Notes under the pieces: generated by a model
Database searches by the model: none
What the model saw: only the letters and a program-made list of their open reading frames with translations
What the model was told of the DNA's origin: nothing
Position numbers and translations under genes: made by a program
Part shown: positions 53,580 to 61,607 of the stretch, piece by piece
Layout of the letters: each line of letters begins with the position of its first letter
How positions within the stretch are numbered: position 1 is the stretch's first letter
From: Alphaproteobacteria bacterium
Lineage (GTDB): Bacteria; Pseudomonadota; Alphaproteobacteria; Rhizobiales; CAJQND01
Assembly: GCA_024227565.1 (NCBI GenBank)
Contig: JAAEUE010000336.1
Coordinates: 1 to 64,000 of the forward strand
DNA: 64,000 nt
Direction of reading: 5' to 3'

Positions 53580-53844
53580 GGCATTCTCCTGGAAAAGTGC
53601 GGTGCAAACCAGCTCTAAAGTGCCGTTCGCGGACCGTCGATGGTCTCTGGCTCGATATTTGTTCTTCTGGGCTTTGATAAGCTTTCTTAGCTTGCCGTCA
53701 ATCAATTCCGGCAAGGTGAAATTGCCGATTGCTTCTGTCAGCAGAAATGCGGATCATAGGGGCAGCGCAATTGCGTGTTGAGTGGCCGGTTCAAAATGGC
53801 GCCTAGAAGCCGAACCGGTGGGGAAGGTTAAATGGAGGAATGAA
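53580..53844. promoter_or_regulatory. Divergent GST / ABC binding-protein promoter region
   Basis: No gene is supported in this 265-base gap. A hairpin CCGGTTC (53786-53792) / GAACCGG (53812-53818) lies in the leader of the binding-protein gene. GGAGGA (53834-53839) is its ribosome binding site. Promoter elements were not resolved. Confidence 0.4.
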
Positions 53845-55431
53845 ATGCAGAAACTAGACAGTTTGAAGTCTGAATATAAGGGCGGCAAAGTTAACCGCCG
53901 CCAGTTCATGGAAGGCGCTCTTGCCCTTGGCATGACCGTGGCAACCGCATCGGCGTTTGTCTCGGATGTCCAAGCCATGACCCCCAAGAAGGGGGGCACT
54001 ATGAAATTTGGTATCGGTGCGGGCTCGACCACGGATTCTCTGGATCCAGGCACGACCAGCGATACCTACATGCAGCTTACACAGTACGGCATTCGCGGAC
54101 ACCTGACGGAGATCGGGAAGGATGGCAACATTCAAGGCGATGCTGCGGAGAGCTTTGAAGCTTCGGCCGATGCCAAAACCTGGACCTTCAAGTTGCGCAA
54201 GGGCATCGAGTTCAACACGGGTAAAACCCTTGACGCAGACGACGTTGTGGCATCGTTCAATCACCACCGCGGTGAGGACACGAAATCAGCCGCCAAAGGT
54301 GTTTTGGCCAGCGTTGACAACATCAAGGCTGATGGCAAGGACACCGTTGTCTTCACGTTGAAGGAAGGCAGTGCCGATTTCCCTTACGCGGCATCGGACT
54401 ATCACATCACCATGCTGCCGTCGAAAGATGGCAAGGTGAGCTGGGAAAAGGGTGAAGGCACTGGTGCCTACATCCTGGAGAACTACGAGCCCGGTGTGAA
54501 GACGGTCATGAAGCGCAATCCAAACTATTGGAAGGAAGGCGCAGGCAACTTTGATAGCGTGGAAGTTCTCGCGATCAAGGACGTTGTGGCCCGCACAAAT
54601 GCGCTGACATCCGGCGAAATTCACGCCATGGACCGCTGCGATCTGAAAACCGTTCACCTGTTGAAGCGCAATAAGGCAGTTCGCATTGAGCAGGAAACCG
54701 GCACGCAGCACTATTCCATTCCGATGATCACAACGGGTGCACCGTACGACAATAATGACGTGCGCCTTGCGTTGAAGTATGCGGTCGACCGTGAAGCAAT
54801 GGTCAAAACCATTCTGCGTGGTTACGGCCAGGTGGCAAACGACCATCCGATCAGCCCGTCACAGCAGTTCTTCAACAAGGACCTGCCTATCCGCGCCTAT
54901 GACCCGGACAAGGCTAAATTCCACATGAAGAAGGCTGGCGTGGATTCGCTCAAACTCGATCTGAGCGCATCAGACGCAGCCTTTGGCGGTGCTGTGGACG
55001 CAGCGGTGCTCTACAAAGAGCATGCCGCAAAAGCCGGCATCAACATCAACGTGGTCCGTGAATCCAGTGATGGTTACTGGTCCAACGTGTGGATGAAGAA
55101 GCCATGGTGCATGTGCTACTGGGGCGGCCGTCCGACACAGGACTGGATGTTCTCGATTGCCTACGCCAAGGGCGCAAACTGGAACGACACCTTCTGGGAG
55201 CATGAGCGTTTCAACATGCTGTTGAAGGAAGCCCGGGCAGAGCTGGATCCGGCAAAGCGCGAAGGCAAGTACTTCGAGATGCAGCAGATCGTCCGCGACG
55301 ATGGCGGCGTGGTCATCCCGATGTACGCCTCCTACGTGTTCGCCATGTCCACCAAAGTGGCCGAAGGCCAACGGGCAGCGAACTGGGATATGGACGGCAA
55401 CAAGGCAGCAGAGCGCTGGTGGTTTGCCTGA
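53845..55431 (+). CDS. ABC transporter substrate-binding protein, family 5 (peptide type)
   Basis: A 528-residue periplasmic binding protein of the DppA/OppA type. The N terminus has a Tat-like signal: NRRQFMEGALALG with a hydrophobic run and cleavage near DVQA-MTPKKGG. Family blocks include FKLRKGIEFNTGKTLDADDVVASFNHH (in parts), EKGEGTGAYILENYEPG and VRLALKYAVDREAMVKTILRGYG. A strong ribosome binding site GGAGGA precedes ATG 53845. No permease or ATPase genes follow; a terminator comes straight after, so the partner subunits must be encoded elsewhere. Confidence 0.9.
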   Translation: MQKLDSLKSEYKGGKVNRRQFMEGALALGMTVATASAFVSDVQAMTPKKGGTMKFGIGAGSTTDSLDPGTTSDTYMQLTQYGIRGHLTEIGKDGNIQGDAAESFEASADAKTWTFKLRKGIEFNTGKTLDADDVVASFNHHRGEDTKSAAKGVLASVDNIKADGKDTVVFTLKEGSADFPYAASDYHITMLPSKDGKVSWEKGEGTGAYILENYEPGVKTVMKRNPNYWKEGAGNFDSVEVLAIKDVVARTNALTSGEIHAMDRCDLKTVHLLKRNKAVRIEQETGTQHYSIPMITTGAPYDNNDVRLALKYAVDREAMVKTILRGYGQVANDHPISPSQQFFNKDLPIRAYDPDKAKFHMKKAGVDSLKLDLSASDAAFGGAVDAAVLYKEHAAKAGININVVRESSDGYWSNVWMKKPWCMCYWGGRPTQDWMFSIAYAKGANWNDTFWEHERFNMLLKEARAELDPAKREGKYFEMQQIVRDDGGVVIPMYASYVFAMSTKVAEGQRAANWDMDGNKAAERWWFA

Positions 55432-55471
55432 TCGTTCTCTGGGGCTGACGCTCCAGGCCAAGAGCTGCAAG

Positions 55472-55509
55472 CGGCCCGGTGGACATTCCGCCGGGCCGTT
55501 TGTTGTTTT
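55472..55509 (+). terminator. Rho-independent terminator after the binding-protein gene
   Basis: CGGCCCGGTGGA (55472-55483) pairs with TCCGCCGGGCCG (55487-55498), 12 bp with one G-U and a 3-base loop CAT, followed by TTTGTTGTTTT. It makes the binding-protein gene a single-gene unit. Confidence 0.9.
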
Positions 55510-55561
55510 AGAGCGACATGAGGTTAAATCCGATCATTTGAAAGGCCATTTCGGATGTCGC

Positions 55562-55580
55562 CCTCGGGTCAAGCCCGAGG
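55562..55580. repeat. Palindromic repeat-like element
   Basis: CCTCGGG (55562-55568) TCAAG CCCGAGG (55574-55580) is a perfect 7-bp inverted repeat. Short palindromes of the form CCTCGGG-x-CCCGAGG are dispersed in many alphaproteobacterial genomes. A single copy is seen in this window, so membership of a repeat family is inference. Confidence 0.4.
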
Positions 55581-55633
55581 ACGGCATTGAGGAACAATTT
55601 ACACTGATTGGTTCAATCTAAGCTCACCTTGCT

Positions 55634-56353
55634 TTAGGCAGCTGAAGCTTGAGAAAGTTCCGGGAAGTACTCCTCGCGCATGCGTTCACAATAGGCCACC
55701 AGATTGGGATGCTTTTTGGCTGCTGCGCTTGTCGGGTGATCAAAGAGTGGGACCGTAGCGCCTGAAACAAAGCCATAACAGCTGGCATCAAAGCCGCAGG
55801 GCCTATCTCCCAGTAGGTAGGGCTTATCTCCCAGAACCGCAGCCAACGCCGCAAAGTCCTTCTCTGCCAGTTGCAGCAACTCGTTTGCGGTGTGGCGGCC
55901 AAGACCATGGCCCCACAGATTGCGGCGGATCTCCTTGCGCACCATCCAAACAATCAACGGCCGGGCAGGGGCCGGCAACGTGTCAAAGAACATCCGGGGG
56001 CCCTTGTTGAAGTTGTCATCGTCCATCCAGCGCGCATCAACCACAATCCAATAGAGATGGTCCTCCAGCATCTTCTCCACCGACCAGCCGATCGCCAGGT
56101 CCCTTTCGTCATAGCCCCCGGTAAAGTCCACGCCGTGGGCTTGTTCCAGGTGCATTTTGATGAAGGAGGAATCTGCGATGACCTGGCCGTCATCATTGAT
56201 GTAGGGCAGTTTGCTCTTCGGCGCCTTGCGCACATCGGCTGGTTCAACTTTGTGCTCCAGGCCCGACATTTTCATCAGCGTTAGTGTTTTCACCACAAAA
56301 GGGCTGGGGTCAGCTTGCGCGAATGCAGGGCCAAACGTGTAGACGGTGATCAT
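55634..56353 (-). CDS. GST-fold protein of the Fax/metaxin-like type
   Basis: A 239-residue protein. The N-terminal thioredoxin-like domain (ITVYTFGPAFAQADPSPFVVKTLTLMKMSGLEHKVEPADVRKAPKSKLPYI in parts) and C-terminal helical domain (LGDKPYLLGDRPCGFDASCYGFV) match the failed-axon-connections/metaxin-type GSTs rather than classical detoxifying enzymes. An AAGGAG ribosome binding site precedes ATG 56353. It is divergent from a WYL regulator with an operator-like dyad between them. Confidence 0.88.
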   Translation of the reverse strand: MITVYTFGPAFAQADPSPFVVKTLTLMKMSGLEHKVEPADVRKAPKSKLPYINDDGQVIADSSFIKMHLEQAHGVDFTGGYDERDLAIGWSVEKMLEDHLYWIVVDARWMDDDNFNKGPRMFFDTLPAPARPLIVWMVRKEIRRNLWGHGLGRHTANELLQLAEKDFAALAAVLGDKPYLLGDRPCGFDASCYGFVSGATVPLFDHPTSAAAKKHPNLVAYCERMREEYFPELSQASAA

Positions 56354-56387
56354 TGGACTATCTCCTTTTTGAACTTTCGCCCATTAT

Positions 56388-56420
56388 ACTGACAAGCTAC
56401 TGACATCAGGCTGTCAGTAG
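56388..56420. promoter_or_regulatory. Operator-like dyad between the Fax-type GST and WYL regulator genes
   Basis: CTACTGACA (56397-56405) and TGTCAGTAG (56412-56420) form a perfect 9-bp inverted repeat with a 6-base spacer. A third copy of the half site, ACTGACA, lies at 56388-56394, one helical turn upstream. The element sits in the middle of a gap of under 90 bases between divergent starts, where a regulator could control both directions. Confidence 0.6.
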
Positions 56421-56441
56421 ACATGTGGCAAGGTGCAACTC

Positions 56442-57185
56442 ATGAGACGTGCAGACCGATTAATGCAGATCATCCAGATCCTCCGCCGCGAGAGCCGGCC
56501 GGTGACCGCGAGCTCTATTGCAGAGGAGCTGGAGGTCACGCCGCGCACCATATACCGGGATATGGTCTCTTTGCAGGCCAACAATGTGCCCGTGGCGGGT
56601 GAAGCTGGCGTTGGATACGTGTTGGGCCAGGGTTTTGACCTGCCGCCACTCATGTTTTCGGCGAATGAACTGGAGGCGCTCATGCTGGGGGCCCGCATGG
56701 TCGAGGCCCGAGGTGACAAGCAGCTTGTCCGTGCGGCCCGCGACGCCATTGCGAAGATTGGAACCGTGGTTCCCGAAGACCTCCGTCCAATTCTTCTGGA
56801 GGCTCCGCTCTTCGCTACAGACACAGCAATACAGACTGAAGACAATGTTGATGTTGCTCCATTACGGGAAGCGATCCGCCGCGGGGTGAAGGTCACGATC
56901 GACTATGTGGATGAGAGCGGAAGCTCCAGTGAGCGCACGATCTGGCCTCTGGCCATTGGCTACATGGTGACCGTGCGCATGGTGGTGGCCTGGTGCGAGT
57001 TGAGGCAGGATTTCAGGCACTTCCGCACCGACCGCATCCAAACCATGAACGTGCTGGACGCGCGCTACAACGAGCGCAGGCATGTGCTGATGAAACGCTG
57101 GAAGGCCCATGAAGAGGCGCAAAAAGCCCACTCGGGGTGCGAAGCGAGAAATCGTGAACAGAATGTGAATGACCGCTTCAGGTGA
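56442..57185 (+). CDS. WYL-domain transcriptional regulator (YafY family)
   Basis: A 247-residue regulator. The N-terminal helix-turn-helix (about 1-60) begins MRRADRLMQIIQILRRE and includes VTASSIAEELEVTPRTIYRDM. The WYL domain (about 135-205) contains VTIDYVDESG, RTIWPLAIGYM and WCELRQDFRHFRTDRI, the usual YafY signature. WYL domains sense ligands, often nucleotides. ATG 56442 has AAGG upstream; GTG 56433 is an alternative. The divergent GST gene is the likely target. Confidence 0.9.
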   Translation: MRRADRLMQIIQILRRESRPVTASSIAEELEVTPRTIYRDMVSLQANNVPVAGEAGVGYVLGQGFDLPPLMFSANELEALMLGARMVEARGDKQLVRAARDAIAKIGTVVPEDLRPILLEAPLFATDTAIQTEDNVDVAPLREAIRRGVKVTIDYVDESGSSSERTIWPLAIGYMVTVRMVVAWCELRQDFRHFRTDRIQTMNVLDARYNERRHVLMKRWKAHEEAQKAHSGCEARNREQNVNDRFR

Positions 57186-57246
57186 ACCTCAGGCGGGGCA
57201 CACTATATTAGCCTCAGTTGAAATGGATTTTTAGAAAGCCAGACCC

Positions 57247-57645
57247 ATGCCGTCGCTCTTCACATCGCTCAAACGTCCAGCTTTCGCTGCTGCAGCGACC
57301 GCGGCGTTGTTGTGTCTCAGCCCTGCCTTCGTGCAGGCTGCAGCACAGATTGAACAGTCCACACCACCGTCAGATTTGCAGGCCTCTATCGGGTTTATGA
57401 CGCTGGTTCAGCTGCCTTGCGCCTATTCTCCGGCCGGTGCGAATGCTGAGGGCGGTGAAATGACCCTCTACAATCCCACGGGCAAGAACATCGATCGCGG
57501 CCGGCCTGTCATCTATCGTCTCTCGGCCACGGGCGAACACTTCACGGTGCACCTAAAATCAGATGCCGCTCCTCGGCAATCGACCAAGGTCGCGCATCGT
57601 CACGCCGAGGTGAGCCGCTGTGAGGCTTGGACCTATATTCGCTGA
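57247..57645 (+). CDS. Secreted protein of unknown function
   Basis: A 132-residue protein. A signal peptide (about 1-32, ending SPAFVQAAA) is followed by a region that looks beta-rich (IGFMTLVQLPCAYSPAGANAEGGEMTLYNP, in parts). Two cysteines (LPCAYS and SRCEAW) could form a disulfide. The region MTLYNPTGKNIDRGRPVIYRL resembles a small beta sandwich, but I do not recognise the family. No nearby gene explains it. Confidence 0.68.
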   Translation: MPSLFTSLKRPAFAAAATAALLCLSPAFVQAAAQIEQSTPPSDLQASIGFMTLVQLPCAYSPAGANAEGGEMTLYNPTGKNIDRGRPVIYRLSATGEHFTVHLKSDAAPRQSTKVAHRHAEVSRCEAWTYIR

Positions 57646-57818
57646 ATTGTGCCGAAATGAGCATAGTTAGGGCAAATAGTGGCCATAAACCTGCCCGAAT
57701 CGGGATTTAGGCGCAATTGTGGTGTGGAGATGAACGCCACATGAATACGCGATTCAGCCTCCGCTCAGTTGAACTATGACAAGAGTAGTCCCACATTGCA
57801 TATGGGATTGAGGACAAA

Positions 57819-57974
57819 ATGTCTGAGAACATAAAAACACGCCGCACCATGTTGATGCTGATTGTTGCCGGATTGGCCGCAGCTGTTGGTGTGCTGTTGA
57901 AGGTTATCGTGATCGATCTGCCCAAGGTGGCAGACAGCATGATCCCTGTGCTTAAAATTATGGCAACGAGCTAG
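57819..57974 (+). CDS. Small single-span membrane protein
   Basis: A 51-residue ORF: a basic N terminus (MSENIKTRRT) followed by one hydrophobic helix (about 11-32, MLMLIVAGLAAAVGVLLKVIVI) and a short tail ending KIMATS. AGGA is six bases before the ATG. Its TAG is followed directly by the purN stop on the other strand. Too short to recognise; supported by ribosome binding site, hydrophobicity and the precise fit of its end. Confidence 0.6.
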   Translation: MSENIKTRRTMLMLIVAGLAAAVGVLLKVIVIDLPKVADSMIPVLKIMATS

Positions 57975-58631
57975 CTACTGAACAGGCGCCGGTGAAAGCA
58001 AGGCCGCCTGATCACTCTCTTCCCCTTCAAAGCGAACCTTCTCTCCGGCCACACGCACCGTCTCGTTGGCAACCAACTTCAGGGCCATCGGGTATATGGC
58101 GTGCTCTGCGGTCAATACGCGTTCAGCCAGGCTATCGTCCATGTCGTCGGCGTGCACCGGAACGGCGGCTTGCGCGATGATCGGGCCTTGGTCCATTTGG
58201 GGCCGAACAAAGTGAACAGTGCATCCGGTGATCCGGCCACCGTCGCGGATCACGCGCCGGTGGGTGTCCAGCCCCTTGTAAGCGGGCAGGAGCGAGGGAT
58301 GGATGTTGATCATCCGGTTGTGCCAGGCACCCACAAAGGCGTCGGTTAGAAGGCGCATGAAGCCTGCAAGGCATATCAGGTCAACGTTTGCGGCTTCCAG
58401 TTCAGCCTGGACGGCTGCTTCAAATTCTGCGCGGCCCTCAAAACCCTTATGATCAATTGCGGCTGTTGCAATGCCCGCCTTGGCCGCTTTCGCCAACCCC
58501 TCGGCGCCAGGTGCGTTCGACAATACCAGGACAATCTCGGCTGGATAGGCCGGCGATTGCGCGGCCGCGATCAGCGCGTCCATGTTTGAGCCGCGCCCTG
58601 AGATCAATATTGCGGTTCGTTTGCGGTTCAT
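57975..58631 (-). CDS. purN: Phosphoribosylglycinamide formyltransferase
   Basis: A 218-residue GAR transformylase using 10-formyl-THF. It has ILISGRGSNMDALI, VLSNAPGAEGL, the catalytic region LAGFMRLLTDAFVGAW, and the conserved NIHPSLLPAYKGLDTHRRVI segment (His as base). It overlaps the purM stop by 4 bases (ATGA), so the two consecutive purine genes are coupled. Confidence 0.96.
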   Translation of the reverse strand: MNRKRTAILISGRGSNMDALIAAAQSPAYPAEIVLVLSNAPGAEGLAKAAKAGIATAAIDHKGFEGRAEFEAAVQAELEAANVDLICLAGFMRLLTDAFVGAWHNRMINIHPSLLPAYKGLDTHRRVIRDGGRITGCTVHFVRPQMDQGPIIAQAAVPVHADDMDDSLAERVLTAEHAIYPMALKLVANETVRVAGEKVRFEGEESDQAALLSPAPVQ

Positions 58632-59737
58632 CGCTGCCAGACCAGGGATCCGGCGTAAGCAACCGGTTCTGCCTCAGTGGAGGTGTCGACGTGCCCAATG
58701 GCCGTAACGGTTTCCCCTGCAGCTTCAAGGCAGGCTGTGACGGCGTCCTGTTCGTCAGCGGAAACCACAACCACCATGCCGGTTCCGCAGTTGAAGGTGC
58801 GCAGCATTTCGCGGTCTGCGATGCCGCCGGCCTTGGCCAACCACCCAAACACGGCCGGAGGTGCAAGACGGTCAAGGTCAACGTTCACGCGCAAGCCTGA
58901 AGGCAGCACCCGGGGAATATTCTCAGAGAAGCCGCCGCCGGTAATGTGAGACATGGCCTTCACCGCACCTGTCTCGCGTATCGCCTTGAGGAGTGGCTTC
59001 ACGTAAATCTTGGTGGGCTCCAAAAGGGCCTGGATCAGAGATTTGTCCCCATCAAAGGGCGATGGCGCTGACAGCTCCAGGCGCTCTTGCTCGACAATGC
59101 GCCGGATGAGGGAGTACCCGTTCGAATGGGGGCCAGACGATGCAAGACCCAAAAGCACGTCGCCTGGAGCGATGTCGCCTCTTGGCAGAAGCGTGCCGCG
59201 TTCGGCAGCTCCAACCGAGAACCCGGCGAGATCATAATCGCCGTCATTGTACATGCCTGGCATTTCAGCAGTTTCACCGCCAATCAGCGCGCACCCAGCC
59301 TGGATGCACCCTTCAGCTATGCCGGCCACAACCTCGCTGGCGATCTCGACCGAAAGACGCCCCGTGGCAAAATAGTCCAGGAAGAACAGGGGCTCTGCAC
59401 CTTGAACAATCAGATCGTTCACACACATAGCAACTAGATCTATACCGACGCCCTCATGCAGTCCGCTTTCAATCGCGAGCTTAAGCTTTGTGCCGACACC
59501 ATCATTTGCAGCCACGAGAACGGGATCTTTGAACCCTGCAGCCTTCAAATCAAACAGTCCGCCAAACCCGCCGAGCTCCCCGTCCGCTCCGGCGCGCCGG
59601 GTGGATTTGGTCAGGGGCTTGATTGCATTGACAAGAGCGTTCCCAGCGTCAATGTCTACGCCGGCGTCTTTGTACGTCAATCCGTTCGAATTTGATGCTG
59701 CGCGGGCGCCAGGTTCGATCATATCGTCCTTTGCCAT
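58628..59737 (-). CDS. purM: Phosphoribosylformylglycinamidine cyclo-ligase
   Basis: A 369-residue AIR synthetase that closes the imidazole ring after PurL. YKDAGVDIDAGNALV, DGVGTKLKLAIESG, GIDLVAMCVNDLIVQGAEPLFFLDYFATG (in parts), GGETAEMPGMY and SHITGGGFSENIPRVL are conserved. The N-terminal 20 residues are not family-like, but ATG 59737 (MAKDDMIEP) is a plausible start. It is divergent from the DUF2066 gene across 138 bases. Confidence 0.96.
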   Translation of the reverse strand: MAKDDMIEPGARAASNSNGLTYKDAGVDIDAGNALVNAIKPLTKSTRRAGADGELGGFGGLFDLKAAGFKDPVLVAANDGVGTKLKLAIESGLHEGVGIDLVAMCVNDLIVQGAEPLFFLDYFATGRLSVEIASEVVAGIAEGCIQAGCALIGGETAEMPGMYNDGDYDLAGFSVGAAERGTLLPRGDIAPGDVLLGLASSGPHSNGYSLIRRIVEQERLELSAPSPFDGDKSLIQALLEPTKIYVKPLLKAIRETGAVKAMSHITGGGFSENIPRVLPSGLRVNVDLDRLAPPAVFGWLAKAGGIADREMLRTFNCGTGMVVVVSADEQDAVTACLEAAGETVTAIGHVDTSTEAEPVAYAGSLVWQR

Positions 59738-59875
59738 AGAATCTTGTCCGGAATCGTGTAGTTGGGCTTGTTTTTCGTTGCACCAACTCGAAAGAGCAAG
59801 CAAAAAAACAACTTATGCCGCGCTGCCGTAGGCCAGGCAAATTTTGCGCCGGCGTTTTCAGAAAGGGACTTATTC

Positions 59876-61006
59876 TTGAACATGATGCGGCTCACGATGA
59901 GTATATGCCGGCCAGAAGGGCTCTCCAGGGTTCACAAGAGGCTGTCGCTTTGCACCCTGTGTGCTTTTGCGGTTCTGTTTCTCCTCGCCCGCCCTGCCCA
60001 GGCTGATATCTGGACAGTGTCGGGCGTTTCGGTGGATGTGACCTCGGAAAGTGCGGCCAAGGCCAAGTTGCTGGCCATTGGTGAGGCACAGGTCAAAGCG
60101 TTTTATCGGTTGGTTGACCGGCTGGTGCCGGCAAAATCAGCCGCGCCGCTGAAAGCCCTGAGCGCCGATCAGGTTGGCCGTCTGCTGGCAGGCTTGAGCA
60201 TTGAAGAAGAGCGCACGGCACCAAAACGCTATATCGCCAAGCTCTCCATCCGGTTTTTAGCAAACAAGACCAGATCACTGTTCGGGCGCTATGGGGTTCG
60301 TTATGCGGAAAAGCAATCTGAGCCCATATTGGTGGTTCCGGTTTGGGTGACGCCGCAAGGGGCTGACATCTGGACGGGTGAAAACCCTTGGCACAAGGCC
60401 TGGTCTGAGCTTGATCTGAACAATGCCCTGATCCCCATCCTTTTGCCCCTGGGCGACTTGACCGACACAAACGCTCTCACCGCGCGCGAGGCCATTGCCT
60501 ATAACTCCGTCAAACTGGAAGCACTGCGCATCCGTTATGGCGCATCCTCGGTGCTTGTGGCCGGCGCAGAGCCCAAGGGCGAGACGCAGGTCCGCGCGGT
60601 GATGCAAGGAACCTCTCCAGTCGGCCGGATCGGCTTTGACAAGACCTATGAGGCAGAAGATCTGGCGTCAGCGGCCGCGTTGGCCGCAAACCGTTTTCAG
60701 CTGGTGATGCAGGAAAAGTGGAAAAGCGAGAACCTGACCACCACGACGAGCACAAAAGAGGTGGCACCTTCCAATAGCATGACCATCGCCGTTCCCTATT
60801 CAAGCGCGGCGGAGTGGAGCGTTTTAAGATCGCGGATCCAGACAACCAGGGGAGTTGGGCGTATCGACATCAACTCGCTGTCAGGGCGCGGCGCAGTTGT
60901 GAGCATTGCGTTTGGCGGCACCGTGAACGAGCTGCGCAGCGCGTTCTATCAGTCTGGTTTTGACCTGTCGGTCGTGGGGGGCACTTGGGTGCTCAGACCT
61001 TTATGA
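59876..61006 (+). CDS. DUF2066 domain-containing exported protein
   Basis: A 376-residue protein. A signal peptide (ending RPAQAD) is followed by the DUF2066 pattern: SGVSVDVTSESAAKAKLLAIGEAQ, FYRLVDRLVP, RYIAKLSIRFL and PVWVTPQG. The region after 230 has VLVAGAEP and a C-terminal domain ending GGTWVLRPL. Families of this kind are found upstream of CDP-alcohol phosphatidyltransferase and hdaA genes in alphaproteobacteria, with no known function. Start uncertain: TTG 59876 fits AAAGGGA; ATG 59882 is also possible. Confidence 0.82.
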   Translation: MNMMRLTMSICRPEGLSRVHKRLSLCTLCAFAVLFLLARPAQADIWTVSGVSVDVTSESAAKAKLLAIGEAQVKAFYRLVDRLVPAKSAAPLKALSADQVGRLLAGLSIEEERTAPKRYIAKLSIRFLANKTRSLFGRYGVRYAEKQSEPILVVPVWVTPQGADIWTGENPWHKAWSELDLNNALIPILLPLGDLTDTNALTAREAIAYNSVKLEALRIRYGASSVLVAGAEPKGETQVRAVMQGTSPVGRIGFDKTYEAEDLASAAALAANRFQLVMQEKWKSENLTTTTSTKEVAPSNSMTIAVPYSSAAEWSVLRSRIQTTRGVGRIDINSLSGRGAVVSIAFGGTVNELRSAFYQSGFDLSVVGGTWVLRPL

Positions 61007-61043
61007 CCAACAGGCCGTCAACACAGGTGACCGGTTAGCGCCT

Positions 61044-61589
61044 ATGTCCATCCCCAACCTGATCACGATATTTCGGATTTTGCTGGTGCCGCTCACCATG
61101 TGGCTCATCGTGACAGGACAATACCTGCCGGCTTTCCTGGTGTTCGTGGTGGCGGGTGTTTCTGATGGCATCGACGGATTTATAGCCAAACGGTTCAATC
61201 AGGTGACCGAACTGGGCACCTATCTCGATCCGCTGGCCGACAAGTTGTTGCTGGTCAGCATATATTTGGCCATGGGTTTTTTGGAACTCATGCCTCCGCT
61301 GCTTGTGATCATAGTCGTCAGCCGCGATGTTATGATTGTTGGGGCGGTCCTGTTGTCATGGGTGATCGACAGGCCTGTCGAAATGCAACCTCTGTGGATC
61401 AGCAAGCTGAACACCACGGTTCAAATAACGTTCGCAGGTTTCATTTTGGCCGGACTGGGACTGAAACTCGGCGTGGACGGCTATATCCTCACCCTCAGTT
61501 TCCTGGTTGGCGCCCTAACGGTCGCATCCGGGGCTGCATACATGCTACAATGGCTGAAGCACATGGCAAATGGCAACGGTCACTCATAA
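61044..61589 (+). CDS. CDP-alcohol phosphatidyltransferase family protein
   Basis: A 181-residue membrane enzyme. The CDP-OH-P signature is complete: DGIDGFIAKRFNQVTELG followed by DPLADK (about 42-68). About five membrane segments are visible. The family makes phosphatidylglycerol phosphate, cardiolipin or related lipids; a PgsA-like role is plausible but not provable. ATG 61044 begins MSIPNLITIFRI, typical; the open frame before it overlaps the DUF2066 gene. Confidence 0.9.
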   Translation: MSIPNLITIFRILLVPLTMWLIVTGQYLPAFLVFVVAGVSDGIDGFIAKRFNQVTELGTYLDPLADKLLLVSIYLAMGFLELMPPLLVIIVVSRDVMIVGAVLLSWVIDRPVEMQPLWISKLNTTVQITFAGFILAGLGLKLGVDGYILTLSFLVGALTVASGAAYMLQWLKHMANGNGHS

Positions 61590-61607
61590 CCTGAACGCGT
61601 CCACCGG

